Notes under the pieces: generated by a model | Databases searched by the model: none | Seen by the model: only the letters and a program-made list of their open reading frames with translations | What the model was told of the DNA's origin: nothing | Part shown: in pieces, positions 51,660-61,004 of the stretch | How the letters are laid out: each line of letters starts with the position of its first letter | Position numbering within the stretch: the stretch's first letter is position 1 | Program-made: the position numbers and the translations under genes | Assembly: GCF_002285415.1 (NCBI RefSeq) | Contig: NZ_NSBU01000004.1 | Location: 760,001 to 824,000 of the forward strand | DNA: 64,000 nucleotides | Source of the DNA: Actibacterium pelagium | GTDB lineage: Bacteria; Pseudomonadota; Alphaproteobacteria; Rhodobacterales; Rhodobacteraceae | Direction of reading: 5' to 3'

Positions 51660-53441
51660 ATGTCAGATACACGCGCAGGAAAACGATTTCGGTCGCAGGA
51701 ATGGTTCGACAACCCCAACAATCCAGGGATGACGGCGCTGTATGTAGAGCGTTATCAAAATCAGGAATACACACGCGAGGAACTGCAAGGCGGCAAGCCG
51801 ATCATCGGCATTGCGCAGACCGGCAGCGACCTGGCCCCCTGTAACAAAATCCACGTTTTCCTGATGGATCGGATCAAGGCGGGCATCCGCGAGGCTGGGG
51901 GCATTCCGATGGAATTCCCGGTGCATCCGATTCAAGAAACCGGCAAACGCCCTACGGCGGCGTTGGATCGCAACCTCGCCTATCTGGGGCTTGTCGAAGT
52001 GCTTCATGGCTATCCGATTGACGGGGTGGTCCTGACCACCGGCTGTGACAAGACCACGCCGGCGATGCTGATGGGGGCCGCGACGATGGATATCCCCGCG
52101 ATTGCGCTTAATGGCGGCCCGATGCTGGACGGCTGGTGGAAGGGCAAGCGGGCCGGGTCGGGGATGATCGTGTGGGAAAGCCGCCGTCTCTTGGCCGCTG
52201 GAGAGATCGACTATGACGAGTTCATGAGCCGTGTCTGCTCCTCGGCGCCTTCGCTGGGCCATTGCAACACGATGGGCACAGCCAGCACGATGAATGCCAT
52301 GGCCGAAGCGCTTGGTATGAGCCTGACTGGCAACTCGGCCATTCCCGCGCCGTTCCGTGAACGCATGGCGATGGCCTATGAAACTGGCAAGCGTATCGTG
52401 CAAATGGTGTACGACGATCTGAAACCTTCCGACATCTTGACACGAGAGGCGTTCGAAAACGCCATCGTCGTGAATGCTGCGATTGGCGGGTCCACAAACG
52501 CGCCGCCACACCTACAAGCTGTGGCACGTCATATCGGGGTCGAACTGGACGTACGCGACTGGGAAAAAGTCGGGTTTGACGTGCCCTTGATGGTGAACAT
52601 GCAGCCGGCAGGTGAATACCTGGGCGAAAGCTTTTTCCGCGCGGGCGGCGTGCCGGCTGTGATGGGCGAGTTGAAGAAAGCAGGCCGCTTGAACGAAGGC
52701 GCGATGACGGCGACCGGCGCCACGATGGGTGAGAACCTAGTCGGGTGGGAGAGCCAGGACCTTGATGTGGTCACCACCTATGACGCGCCCTTGCGGAAAA
52801 ACGCGGGGTTCAAGGTGCTGTCGGGGAACCTTTTCGATAGCGCGCTGATGAAGACCAGCGTGATTTCCGAAGACTTTCGGAAACGGTTCCTGTCCGAACC
52901 CGGAAACGAGGGTGTGTTCGAGGCCAAGGCCGTCGTGTTCGAAGGCCCCGAGGATTATCACGATCGGATTAATGATGCCGATTTGAATATCGACGAACGC
53001 ACGATTCTGTTCATTCGCGGCGTCGGGTGCGTGGGCTATCCCGGCTCGGCCGAGGTGGTGAATATGCTGCCGCCCGATGCGATTGTCCGTCAGGGCATTA
53101 ACCACTTGCCCACAGTTGGCGATGGGCGCCAGTCGGGGACCTCGGAAAGCCCGTCGATCCTGAACGCCAGCCCGGAAAGCGTTGTTGGCGGAGGATTGGC
53201 CTATTTGCAGGATGGCGACATCGTGCGTTTGGATCTGAATGCCTCGACCATGAACGCGCTGGTGGATGAAGGTGAATGGCAGGCCCGGATCGACGCTTGG
53301 GAAGCGCCGGAACTTGTACACCAGACACCCTGGCAAGAGATTTACCGCACCCATGTTGGCCAATTGGCCAACGGTGGTTGCCTAGAACTGGCCACGGCCT
53401 ATCAGAAGGTGCGGCAGACGTTGCCACGGGACAATCATTAA
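51660..53441 (+). CDS. xylD: Sugar-acid dehydratase, IlvD/Edd family (XylD-like)
   Basis: A 593-residue dehydratase. The three Fe-S cluster cysteines are visible: Cys61 (DLAPCNKIH), Cys129 (TTGCDKTTP) and Cys202 ([11 protein letters not shown]), and the C-terminal [21 protein letters not shown] is the family signature. Length and segments match D-xylonate dehydratase XylD of Caulobacter and related arabinonate dehydratases. It converts a pentonate to 2-keto-3-deoxypentonate. The XylX-type dehydratase at 38692 would act next. GGGGGAGG site before ATG. Confidence 0.87.
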   Translation: MSDTRAGKRFRSQEWFDNPNNPGMTALYVERYQNQEYTREELQGGKPIIGIAQTGSDLAPCNKIHVFLMDRIKAGIREAGGIPMEFPVHPIQETGKRPTAALDRNLAYLGLVEVLHGYPIDGVVLTTGCDKTTPAMLMGAATMDIPAIALNGGPMLDGWWKGKRAGSGMIVWESRRLLAAGEIDYDEFMSRVCSSAPSLGHCNTMGTASTMNAMAEALGMSLTGNSAIPAPFRERMAMAYETGKRIVQMVYDDLKPSDILTREAFENAIVVNAAIGGSTNAPPHLQAVARHIGVELDVRDWEKVGFDVPLMVNMQPAGEYLGESFFRAGGVPAVMGELKKAGRLNEGAMTATGATMGENLVGWESQDLDVVTTYDAPLRKNAGFKVLSGNLFDSALMKTSVISEDFRKRFLSEPGNEGVFEAKAVVFEGPEDYHDRINDADLNIDERTILFIRGVGCVGYPGSAEVVNMLPPDAIVRQGINHLPTVGDGRQSGTSESPSILNASPESVVGGGLAYLQDGDIVRLDLNASTMNALVDEGEWQARIDAWEAPELVHQTPWQEIYRTHVGQLANGGCLELATAYQKVRQTLPRDNH

Positions 53442-53450
53442 GGGGCTGAC

Positions 53451-54188
53451 ATGACCAATAGCATTATCATCACCGGGGCCGGGCGTGGCGTCGGCAAGGC
53501 AACGGCAGAGAGGTTCTTGGCAGCAGGCTGGCAGGTTGGATTGGTCGGGCGTACCGGTGCTTCGCTGGAAGAGGTTGCTGCCGATCATGAAAATGCGCTC
53601 GTGCTTGAATGTGACGTGACCGAGGAAAGCGCGGTCGAGGCTGCTTTTGACAGGGCCGTGGGTGCATGGGGGCGCGTCGATGCGTTGTTCAACAATGCGG
53701 GTGTCTCGCTGAAAGGCGCGCCAGTTGACGAGATCAACGTAAACGATTGGCGCAACCTGATCGACATCAACGTGACCGGCAGTTTCATCTGCGCCAAGAC
53801 GGCCTTCGGCGTTATGCGCAGTCAGGATCCGCAGGGTGGACGGATCATCAATAACGGGTCTGTCTCGGCCTATGTGCCACGCTGGGGGTCTGCGGCCTAT
53901 ACCGCGTCCAAACACGCGATCACCGGTCTGACACGGTCGATCAGCTTGGACGGTCGGCCGTTCAATATCGCCTGCGGGCAGATCGACATTGGCAACGCGC
54001 TGACCGATATGGCGCAATCGATGACCACCGGAATGCCGCAGGCGGACGGGTCGATCCAAGTCGAGCCGGTGATGGATGTGAAACATGTGGCGGACTCGGT
54101 CCTGCACATGGCCTCGCTGCCGCTGGACGCGAATGTGCAATTCATGACGGTGATGGCAACGAATATGCCCTACATCGGTCGGGGTTAA
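53451..54188 (+). CDS. Short-chain dehydrogenase/reductase
   Basis: A 245-residue SDR. Cofactor motif TGAGRGVG at 8-15, active site Ser137, Tyr150 and Lys154. It starts nine bases after xylD and ends four bases before udh, so it belongs to the same operon. The C-terminal DVKHVADSVLHMASLPLDANVQFMTVM matches a subgroup of sugar and polyol dehydrogenases. Substrate unknown; a pentose or uronate-type aldose is possible. Confidence 0.87.
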   Translation: MTNSIIITGAGRGVGKATAERFLAAGWQVGLVGRTGASLEEVAADHENALVLECDVTEESAVEAAFDRAVGAWGRVDALFNNAGVSLKGAPVDEINVNDWRNLIDINVTGSFICAKTAFGVMRSQDPQGGRIINNGSVSAYVPRWGSAAYTASKHAITGLTRSISLDGRPFNIACGQIDIGNALTDMAQSMTTGMPQADGSIQVEPVMDVKHVADSVLHMASLPLDANVQFMTVMATNMPYIGRG

Positions 54189-54192
54189 TGAC

Positions 54193-54993
54193 ATGAAAAA
54201 AGTCAACAGATTGCTGGTGACCGGTGCAGCGGGAACCATTGGCGGGCTGATCCGGGACGGGGTGTCGGAGTTTGCCGAGATCCTGCGTCTGTCAGATATC
54301 GCCGATCTGGGTGAGGCGCGGCCGGGTGAAGAGATTATGCCCTGCGATCTGACCGACGCAGATGCTGTGCACAAGCTGGTCAGCGGTTGTGACGCGATCC
54401 TGCATTTCGGCGGAATCTCGACAGAGAACCGGGCCGATCTGATCCACAAGGTCAACATCGAAGGGACCTATTCGCTTTACGAAGCAGCACGCAAAGAGGG
54501 GGTCAAACGCATCCTTTTTGCCAGTTCAAACCACGTGATTGGCTTCCACAAGCGCGAGACGCGGTTGACCGCGTCTTCGCCGATCCGGCCGGATGGAAAC
54601 TATGGTGTTTCGAAGGCCTATGGAGAGGCTCTGGCGCGTCTTTACTGGGATAAATACGGGATCGAGACGCTGATCGTGCGGATCGGGTCGTGCTTTCCGG
54701 CCCCCAAGGACCGGCGGATGATGGCCACCTGGATGAGCGCGGGCGACATGGTGCGGCTGATCGGGCGGATGATCGACACGCCCCGGCTGGGATGTCCCAT
54801 CGTTTATGGCGTTTCGGACAATGCCGAAAGCTGGTGGGATAATTCGGAAACCGACTATCTTGGCTGGCGGCCGCAGGACAGTTCGGCGCAGTTTGCCGGG
54901 CTTTTCGACGATGTCCCGCAAGAAGACCCAACCGATCCGGCGGTGATCTGGCAGGGCGGTATGTTCGCCAAGGCCGGGCATTTCGACGACTGA
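54193..54993 (+). CDS. udh: Uronate dehydrogenase
   Basis: A 266-residue extended SDR closely resembling Agrobacterium uronate dehydrogenase in length and in the segments RLLVTGAAG, CDAILHFGGIS, FASSNHVIGF, VRIGSC and SWWDNSETDYLGW. Active site Ser111, Tyr137, Lys141. It oxidises galacturonate or glucuronate to the aldaro-lactone with NAD. The Gci-like enzyme at 46593 handles that lactone. It is the third gene of the xylD operon. Confidence 0.87.
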   Translation: MKKVNRLLVTGAAGTIGGLIRDGVSEFAEILRLSDIADLGEARPGEEIMPCDLTDADAVHKLVSGCDAILHFGGISTENRADLIHKVNIEGTYSLYEAARKEGVKRILFASSNHVIGFHKRETRLTASSPIRPDGNYGVSKAYGEALARLYWDKYGIETLIVRIGSCFPAPKDRRMMATWMSAGDMVRLIGRMIDTPRLGCPIVYGVSDNAESWWDNSETDYLGWRPQDSSAQFAGLFDDVPQEDPTDPAVIWQGGMFAKAGHFDD

Positions 54994-55095
54994 GGTTGCA
55001 ACTTGCTACAGTGGCCCCGACCGGTTTGCTGCTCCAAGATAAACGGTTATGTCTTGCCGGGGATCGAGCCTCGGCATGACGTCTGAAGGCTAAAT

Positions 55096-56436
55096 TCAGG
55101 TGCTTAAAAGCCGTTCCTGCTCCTTTCTGAGAGCGTGAATATCCAGATCATCGACGATCTCGACGTCATCAAGCGAAACGATCTGGTCGCGACGTACAGC
55201 GCGTTTGAGTTTCACATGATGGGCCAACCCAATGGGCAGGGCGTTTTCCGCCACGGCGCGGGATGCGGGGATCGCCTTGGCCCAGACCTTGTGCCCGCCT
55301 TCACCGTCAAGCATGTCCCCGGCGGCAAAGTCGCCCTTCGCGGTGGCGACGGCATCGGCACGGTAAAGGCGCGACGTGCCAGTGGGTTCGCGGCGTAGAG
55401 CGGCAGAAAGCACCGAGATGGCGGTTTCCAGACCGATCAGGTGGAAGGGCCGCCACATCGAACCGTACCAACCGCTTTTGTCGGTCATCAGCCCGTACTG
55501 GTTGAAACAGTCGCGGGTATAGGCGTTCGGGGCGCGGAAGGTGACGAACATCCCATACTGGATGTTGTTCAGCACCACTCGCCCGTCGGGTTCGCGGCTG
55601 GCTGCGATGTCGACGATGCCGTTCTTTTCCAACTGGCCACCTTCGGTACGCGGCTTGAACACTTCGGCGAGGTCCTGAAGCCCTGCGGGCGGGAAGGCAA
55701 GCCCGTCGTGCGGGCAGTCCATGCCGGTGGCATTGGCAACGGCGGCCATTTCGATGGCGGCTTTGGTCCCGTCTGTGAACGAGTTGTACATCTTCGGATT
55801 GAAGTCGCCCGAGTTGACCTGTTCTTCAGTGAAGTCGAAGAAATCCCAGACCGTGTCCGGGGTGGAATAGCGGTAGTTCGGGCAGAAGTTCATGCCCTTG
55901 CCCGCAGCCACAAGCTCAAAGCCGCAGGCACGGACCCAGTCCACAAGCTCGCACATGGCGGCGGGCTGATCGCCATAGGCCATGGAATAGACCACGCCCG
56001 CTTTGCGCGCGCGTTCGGCTAAAATGGCACCGGCCAGCACGTCGGCCTCGACATTGACCATCACCACGTGTTTGCCCGCGTCGATTGCTGCCAGCGCATG
56101 GCGGATCCCGGCGGTCGGGTGGCCGGTGGCCTCGATCACCACCTCGATACCGTCGAACTCTAAAAGGTCGGCAGCGTTATCGGTCAAGCAGGTCGTGCCG
56201 GTGTCGAAGGCATCGGAAAAGGTTGGTGCCGCGAAGCGTTCTTGTTCCCAGTGAACGCGGGTTAAAGAGGCCTGCGCCTTGGTCAGATCAAGATCCGCGA
56301 CGCCAACAACATGAAAGCCGTCGATATGGCGGGCTTGCGAAAGGATCATCGAGCCAAACTTGCCCGCGCCGATCAGACCGACACGGACGGGTTTGCCCTC
56401 GGCCGCGCGCGCAGCCAGCATTGAAGAAAGGTTCAT
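55096..56436 (-). CDS. NAD(P)-dependent oxidoreductase with SAF domain
   Basis: A 446-residue protein. The N-terminal Rossmann domain has VRVGLIGAGKFGSMI and EATGHPTAGIRHA, a homoserine-dehydrogenase-like type. The C-terminal 80-90 residues form a SAF (antifreeze/sugar-acid-dehydratase-like) domain, with KAIPASRAVAENALPIGLAHHVKLKR. Such enzymes occur in tetritol, apionate and sugar-acid loci; the reaction is not clear to me. It stands alone and diverges from the split transketolase across 207 bases. Confidence 0.8.
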   Translation of the reverse strand: MNLSSMLAARAAEGKPVRVGLIGAGKFGSMILSQARHIDGFHVVGVADLDLTKAQASLTRVHWEQERFAAPTFSDAFDTGTTCLTDNAADLLEFDGIEVVIEATGHPTAGIRHALAAIDAGKHVVMVNVEADVLAGAILAERARKAGVVYSMAYGDQPAAMCELVDWVRACGFELVAAGKGMNFCPNYRYSTPDTVWDFFDFTEEQVNSGDFNPKMYNSFTDGTKAAIEMAAVANATGMDCPHDGLAFPPAGLQDLAEVFKPRTEGGQLEKNGIVDIAASREPDGRVVLNNIQYGMFVTFRAPNAYTRDCFNQYGLMTDKSGWYGSMWRPFHLIGLETAISVLSAALRREPTGTSRLYRADAVATAKGDFAAGDMLDGEGGHKVWAKAIPASRAVAENALPIGLAHHVKLKRAVRRDQIVSLDDVEIVDDLDIHALRKEQERLLST

Positions 56437-56643
56437 GGATGTGTTTCCCGGATTGGTCCTTCAAGGTTTAGCGGTATGAACGGGTGTTGGACCATGACGA
56501 TCTTTGCATGATCTTTTAAGCTCAGCTTCAAAGTCGTTTAAGATTTGCGACTTGTTTCAAGTGCCGGCGAATGTTGGATTGCAGACCTGCCAAACGCGGT
56601 TTCTGCTTTTGGTGAGAGGAAGCATTAAGGGGAGGACGCGGGT
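56437..56643. other. Divergent promoter region without TGGTATACCA
   Basis: 207 bases between the SAF oxidoreductase and the split transketolase operon. Unlike the other three divergent promoters of this region it lacks the palindrome, so it is probably controlled differently. The GGGGAGG ribosome site at 56629-56635 serves the transketolase gene. Confidence 0.55.
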
Positions 56644-57501
56644 ATGGAGACCCAGACCGGACGTACCGGGGACAATGTCAGCCTGCCGCGGCGGGCCTGG
56701 TCAATCCGGCGCCATGCACTTCGGATGGGCGAGGTGCAGGGGCAGGGCTATATCGGGCAGGCGCTAGGTGTCGCAGATGTGCTGGCGGTGAGCTATTTCC
56801 ATGCCATGACCTATTGCGCCCATGACCCGGAATGGGAGGGGCGCGACCGGTTCTATTTGTCGATCGGGCATTATGCGATCGCGCTTTACGCGGCCCTGAT
56901 CGAGGCAGGTATCCTGCCCGAGGACGAGATAGAGACCTATGGCATGGATGACAGCAGAATGCCGATGTCGGGTATGGCGGCCTATACGCCGGGGATGGAG
57001 ATCACTGGCGGGTCGCTGGGCCACGGTCTGGGCATTGCCGTTGGGGCCGCGCTGGGCCTGAAGCGCAAGAAAAACCCGGCCTTTGTCTACAACATGCTGT
57101 CGGATGGCGAGTTGGGCGAGGGATCGACATGGGAAGCGGTGATGAGCGCGGTTCAGTGGAAGCTCGACAATCTGATCGCCGTGGTGGATTTCAACAACCA
57201 GCAGGCTGATGGGCCGACGCGCGAGGCGCTGGCCACAGCGCCCGGCACCGAAGCCGCGAAATGGGCCGCCTTCGGCTGGTACGCGCAAGAGGTGGACGGC
57301 AATGATCTGGATGCAGTCGTTGCGGCCTTTGATGCGGCGCGCAATCATCCCGATCCGTGCCCGCGCGTGATCATTTGCAATACGCTGATGTGCAAAGGTG
57401 TGCCCTTCCTAGAAACCCGCGACAAGACGCATTTCATCCGGGTAGAAGCGGATGAATGGGCCAAGGCACTGGCCCATCTGGACGAGGAGATGCCGCAATG
57501 A
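56644..57501 (+). CDS. Transketolase, N-terminal subunit
   Basis: The 285-residue protein covers the thiamine-diphosphate domain only. The TPP motif is present as SDGELGEGSTWEAV to FNNQQADG; the usual leading Gly is Ser. The SLGHGLGIAVGAALG segment is also typical. Its stop overlaps the start of the partner gene (ATGA). Split transketolases act in sugar-acid and apulose routes (AptA/AptB), with a two-carbon transfer from an unusual ketose phosphate. Confidence 0.9.
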   Translation: METQTGRTGDNVSLPRRAWSIRRHALRMGEVQGQGYIGQALGVADVLAVSYFHAMTYCAHDPEWEGRDRFYLSIGHYAIALYAALIEAGILPEDEIETYGMDDSRMPMSGMAAYTPGMEITGGSLGHGLGIAVGAALGLKRKKNPAFVYNMLSDGELGEGSTWEAVMSAVQWKLDNLIAVVDFNNQQADGPTREALATAPGTEAAKWAAFGWYAQEVDGNDLDAVVAAFDAARNHPDPCPRVIICNTLMCKGVPFLETRDKTHFIRVEADEWAKALAHLDEEMPQ

Positions 57502-58535
57502 TCCCCGCTCATTCCCGCCGCAAGGACAAGTACACCCCGCGCTCTGTGCCCGAGGAAAAGCTGGCCACCAGCGCGATGATCGCGTCGCTGGATGCCGAGG
57601 GGCGCGAAGCGATTTCGGCGCCATTCGGTCATGCACTGGTCGACATGGCTAAGACGCGCGAGGACATCGTGGGGCTTTCGGCGGACCTGTCGAAATACAC
57701 CGACCTGCATGTCTTTGCCGAGGCCCATCCCGACCGGTTCTACCAGATGGGTATGGCCGAAGCGCTTTTGATGTCGGCTGCAGCCGGATTGGCACGCGAG
57801 GGGTTCGTTCCCTTTGCCACCACCTATGCTGTGTTCGCGGCTCGTCGGGCGTATGACTTCATCGCCATGGCGATTGCCGAGGAAAACTTGCCAGTCAAAA
57901 TTTGCTGTGCGCTGCCGGGTCTGACGACAGGTTATGGCCCCAGTCATCAGGCGACCGAGGACCTTGCGATCATGCGGGGGATGCCAAACCTGACCGTGAT
58001 CGATCCGTGCGATGCGGTCGAGATCGATCAAGCGACACGGGTCATCGCGGACACGCCGGGGCCGGTTTACATGCGGCTTTTGCGCGGCAAGGTGCCGAAT
58101 GTTTTGGGCGAGTACGGATATCGGTTTGAGTTGGGCAAGGCAAAGGTGATCCGGGACGGGACGGATGTTCTGTTCATCTCATCGGGGTTCATGACAATGC
58201 GAGCCTTGGATGCGGCGGTGGCATTGGCGGCAGATGGAGTGTCCTGCGCGGTGCTGCATTCCCCGACAATCAAGCCACTGGACGCCGAAACCATCGTGGC
58301 CGAGGCGCAGAAGGGCGGGCGGCTGGTGGTAACCGCCGAGAACCACTCGATCACGGGTGGGCTGGGCGAGGCAGTGGCCGGAGCCCTGATGCGGGCCGGT
58401 GCGCATGTCCCGTTCCGCCAAATCGCGCTGCCGGACGAGTTTCTGGACGCGGGTGCCTTGCCGACTTTGCATGACCAGTATGGCCTGTCGGTCAGCAGCA
58501 TAACGGCGCGGGTCAAGAACTGGCTGGAGGGCTAA
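57498..58535 (+). CDS. Transketolase, C-terminal subunit
   Basis: A 345-residue partner with the pyrimidine-binding and C-terminal domains: FYQMGMAEALLMSAAAGLA (Glu needed for TPP activation), TTYAVFAARRAYDF, GPSHQATEDLAIMRGMP and ENHSITGGLGEAVA. The ATG at 57498 lies in the ATGA overlap; a 14-codon longer frame overlaps the partner further and is unlikely. Confidence 0.9.
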   Translation: MIPAHSRRKDKYTPRSVPEEKLATSAMIASLDAEGREAISAPFGHALVDMAKTREDIVGLSADLSKYTDLHVFAEAHPDRFYQMGMAEALLMSAAAGLAREGFVPFATTYAVFAARRAYDFIAMAIAEENLPVKICCALPGLTTGYGPSHQATEDLAIMRGMPNLTVIDPCDAVEIDQATRVIADTPGPVYMRLLRGKVPNVLGEYGYRFELGKAKVIRDGTDVLFISSGFMTMRALDAAVALAADGVSCAVLHSPTIKPLDAETIVAEAQKGGRLVVTAENHSITGGLGEAVAGALMRAGAHVPFRQIALPDEFLDAGALPTLHDQYGLSVSSITARVKNWLEG

Positions 58536-58537
58536 TC

Positions 58538-59428
58538 ATGGTAAAGGCGTCGATCATCGGGCTTGGGGCAATGGGCCAAGGTATGGCCCGTAATATCCTG
58601 TCTGCGGGGATCGCACTGACCGGGTTTGACCTGTATGCCCCGGCGCGCGCGAGTTTTGCCGAGGCCGGCGGTATCCCTGCAGAAAGCGCGGCCGAGGCTG
58701 CGGCCGGGCAGGATCTTGCGCTAGTGATGGTGGCGACGGCGGATCAGGCCGAGGCCGCATTGTTTGACAACGGCGCTGCTGACGCCTTGGCGCCGGGAGC
58801 CGTGGTTGTGTTGTCCTCGACGGTCGCGCCCGAGAGCGCCCGCATGATCGCAGCGCGATTGGTCGAGATGGGGCACATGATGCTAGATGCGCCGGTGTCC
58901 GGTGGACAGGTGGGCGCAGATGCCGGGACCTTGACGGTAATGGCTTCGGGGCCGGACGCGGCGTTCGAGCGTGCCGCGCCGCTGTTAGAGGCGGTTTCCA
59001 AAACAGTGTACCGGCTAGGGGCCGAGCCGGGGTTGGGCGCGACCTACAAGGTTGTACATCAATTGGCCGCCGGGGTGCATCTGGTGGCGGCGGCGGAACT
59101 GATGGCGCTTGGCGTCAAAGCCGGATGCGATGCGCAGACCCTTTACCAGATCGTCAGCGGTGCGGCGGGGAACAGTTGGATGTTTGGCGACCGGGCCCCT
59201 CGAATGATGCAGGCCGAGCCCGAGGTCACCTCGACCATCGACATTTTCCGCAAGGATGTGGGGCTGGTTCTAGAGACCGGTCAGGCGGCTGGTGTGGACC
59301 TGCCGATGACCGAGGCAGCCTTTGCGGTGCTTGAACAAGCAGGAGCGATGGGCCTTGGCCGCAATGACGATAGCGCCGTTGTGCGCGTGTACGAAAAACA
59401 GACCGGCAAGCCGGTTCATGACAAGTGA
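58538..59428 (+). CDS. Beta-hydroxyacid dehydrogenase (L-threonate dehydrogenase type)
   Basis: A 296-residue 3-HIBADH-family oxidoreductase. Nucleotide motif IGLGAMGQGMARN, substrate signature DAPVSGGQVGADAGTL, catalytic Lys in GATYKVVHQLAAGVH and the NSWMFGDRAPRM segment, all like LtnD. It starts two bases after the transketolase subunit gene. Threonate or another four-carbon acid is likely. Confidence 0.82.
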   Translation: MVKASIIGLGAMGQGMARNILSAGIALTGFDLYAPARASFAEAGGIPAESAAEAAAGQDLALVMVATADQAEAALFDNGAADALAPGAVVVLSSTVAPESARMIAARLVEMGHMMLDAPVSGGQVGADAGTLTVMASGPDAAFERAAPLLEAVSKTVYRLGAEPGLGATYKVVHQLAAGVHLVAAAELMALGVKAGCDAQTLYQIVSGAAGNSWMFGDRAPRMMQAEPEVTSTIDIFRKDVGLVLETGQAAGVDLPMTEAAFAVLEQAGAMGLGRNDDSAVVRVYEKQTGKPVHDK

Positions 59429-59445
59429 TATAAAGGAAAAGAAAC

Positions 59446-60198
59446 ATGGGACTTTTGGACGGACAGACCGCCATCATCACCGGCGCGGCCAGTCCGCGCG
59501 GGCTTGGTAAGGCGACGGCGAGGCTTTTTGCCGAGCATGGGTGTCAGGTGGCAATCCTTGACCTTGATGCGTCGCAGGCCGAGGACGCGGCAGCCGATCT
59601 TGGAGAGCGCCATATCGGGCTGGCATGCGATGTCACGCGCAAATCTGATTGCGACGCGGCCGTCGCGGCGGTGCTGAAAGCGTTTGGGCAGGTAGATATT
59701 CTGGTCAACAATGCGGGCATCACCCAGCCGTTGAAGATCATGGACATCAGCCACGAGAACTATGACGCGGTTCTGGACGTGAATCTTCTGGGGACACTGA
59801 ACATGAGCCAGGCAGTGATCCCCCATATGCGTGAACGCAAGAGCGGCAAGTTGGTGAACATGTCCTCGGTCTCGGCGCAGCGGGGCGGTGGTATTTTTGG
59901 CGGGCCGCATTATTCAGCGGCCAAGGCCGGTGTTCTGGGATTAACCAAGGCGATGGCGCGGGAACTGGCGCCCGATGGCATCCGGTCGAACGCGATTTGC
60001 CCGGGGTTCATCGCCACCGATATCACGGCGGGCAAGCTGACACCGGAGATGAAGGTGCAGATCCTGGAAGGCATTCCCATGGGACGCGCCGGAGAGGCCT
60101 CTGACGTGGCGGGTTGCGCCTTGTTCCTTGCCTCCGATCTTTCGGCCTATGTCACCGGATCAGAGGTTGACGTGAACGGTGGGTCGCTGATCCACTGA
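59446..60198 (+). CDS. Short-chain dehydrogenase/reductase
   Basis: A 250-residue SDR. The cofactor loop is two residues longer than usual, TGAASPRGLG at 12-21; active site Ser141 region, Tyr156 and Lys160. It shares the operon with LtnD-like and the next SDR. AGAASPRGIG-type SDRs often act on sugar acids. Confidence 0.87.
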   Translation: MGLLDGQTAIITGAASPRGLGKATARLFAEHGCQVAILDLDASQAEDAAADLGERHIGLACDVTRKSDCDAAVAAVLKAFGQVDILVNNAGITQPLKIMDISHENYDAVLDVNLLGTLNMSQAVIPHMRERKSGKLVNMSSVSAQRGGGIFGGPHYSAAKAGVLGLTKAMARELAPDGIRSNAICPGFIATDITAGKLTPEMKVQILEGIPMGRAGEASDVAGCALFLASDLSAYVTGSEVDVNGGSLIH

Positions 60199-60224
60199 CA
60201 GCGACAGCTGCTAAGGAGGGGATA

Positions 60225-60986
60225 ATGTCCGGCATGTTCGATTTGTCCGGCAAGAGCGCGATGGTCACCGGGTGCAGCCGTGGCCTTGGCCGCGCCATGG
60301 CCGAGGCGCTGGCGGCCGCAGGCGCGGATATCGTCGGGGTCAGCTCTTCGCTTGATGCAGATAGCGAAGTTGCGCGCGCAGTTCGGGCGATGGGGCGCGA
60401 GTTTAGTGCGCATCGTTGCGACTTTTCCGACAGGGCGGATGTACGGCGTTTCGCCAAGCAGGTGATGGCGGACGAGTACGTGCCAGACATCCTTGTTAAC
60501 AACGCCGGTATCCTGAAGCGCAAGCCAGCCGTCGATCATGATGACGCCTTATGGGACCAGGTGATCGATGTGGATCTGTCGTCGCAATTTGTTCTAACGC
60601 GCGAGATCGGGCGCGGGATGGTCGCTAGGGGATCCGGCAAGATCATCTTCACGGCTTCGGTGTTAAGTTTCCAAGGTGGGCTATTCGTTCCGGGGTACGC
60701 CGCGGCCAAAGGTGGCGTGGTTCAGCTGGCAAAGGCATTGGCCAACGAATGGGCGGCGCAAGGCGTGAACGTGAACGCCATTGCGCCGGGCTATGTCGAA
60801 ACCGAGATGACAGGAGAGCTGCGCGGCGATCAGGATCGGGCAGATGCGATCTTGGCGCGCATTCCGCAGGGGCGTTGGGCACGGCCCGATGATTTCGCGG
60901 GTCCAGTCGTGTTCTTGGCCTCGTCGGCGTCAGATTACGTGAATGGTACCGTTCTGACCGTCGATGGCGGTTGGATGGGCCGTTAA
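60225..60986 (+). CDS. Short-chain dehydrogenase/reductase (KduD-like)
   Basis: A 253-residue SDR. TGCSRGLG at 15-22, active site Ser145, Tyr158 and Lys162. The opening MFDLSGKSAMVTGCSRGLG and FQGGLFVPGYAAAKGG, together with AQGVNVNAIAPGYVETEMT, fit 2-deoxy-D-gluconate or KduD-type dehydrogenases. It lies 26 bases after the previous SDR and 18 before the dehydratase gene. Confidence 0.85.
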   Translation: MSGMFDLSGKSAMVTGCSRGLGRAMAEALAAAGADIVGVSSSLDADSEVARAVRAMGREFSAHRCDFSDRADVRRFAKQVMADEYVPDILVNNAGILKRKPAVDHDDALWDQVIDVDLSSQFVLTREIGRGMVARGSGKIIFTASVLSFQGGLFVPGYAAAKGGVVQLAKALANEWAAQGVNVNAIAPGYVETEMTGELRGDQDRADAILARIPQGRWARPDDFAGPVVFLASSASDYVNGTVLTVDGGWMGR

Positions 60987-61004
60987 ACGAAACGGGGGGA
61001 TCGT

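Noticed and set aside
53382-54458. 358-codon open frame on the minus strand
   Set aside because: Antisense to an SDR and the udh start, both of which have full catalytic motifs; composition is that of a shadow.
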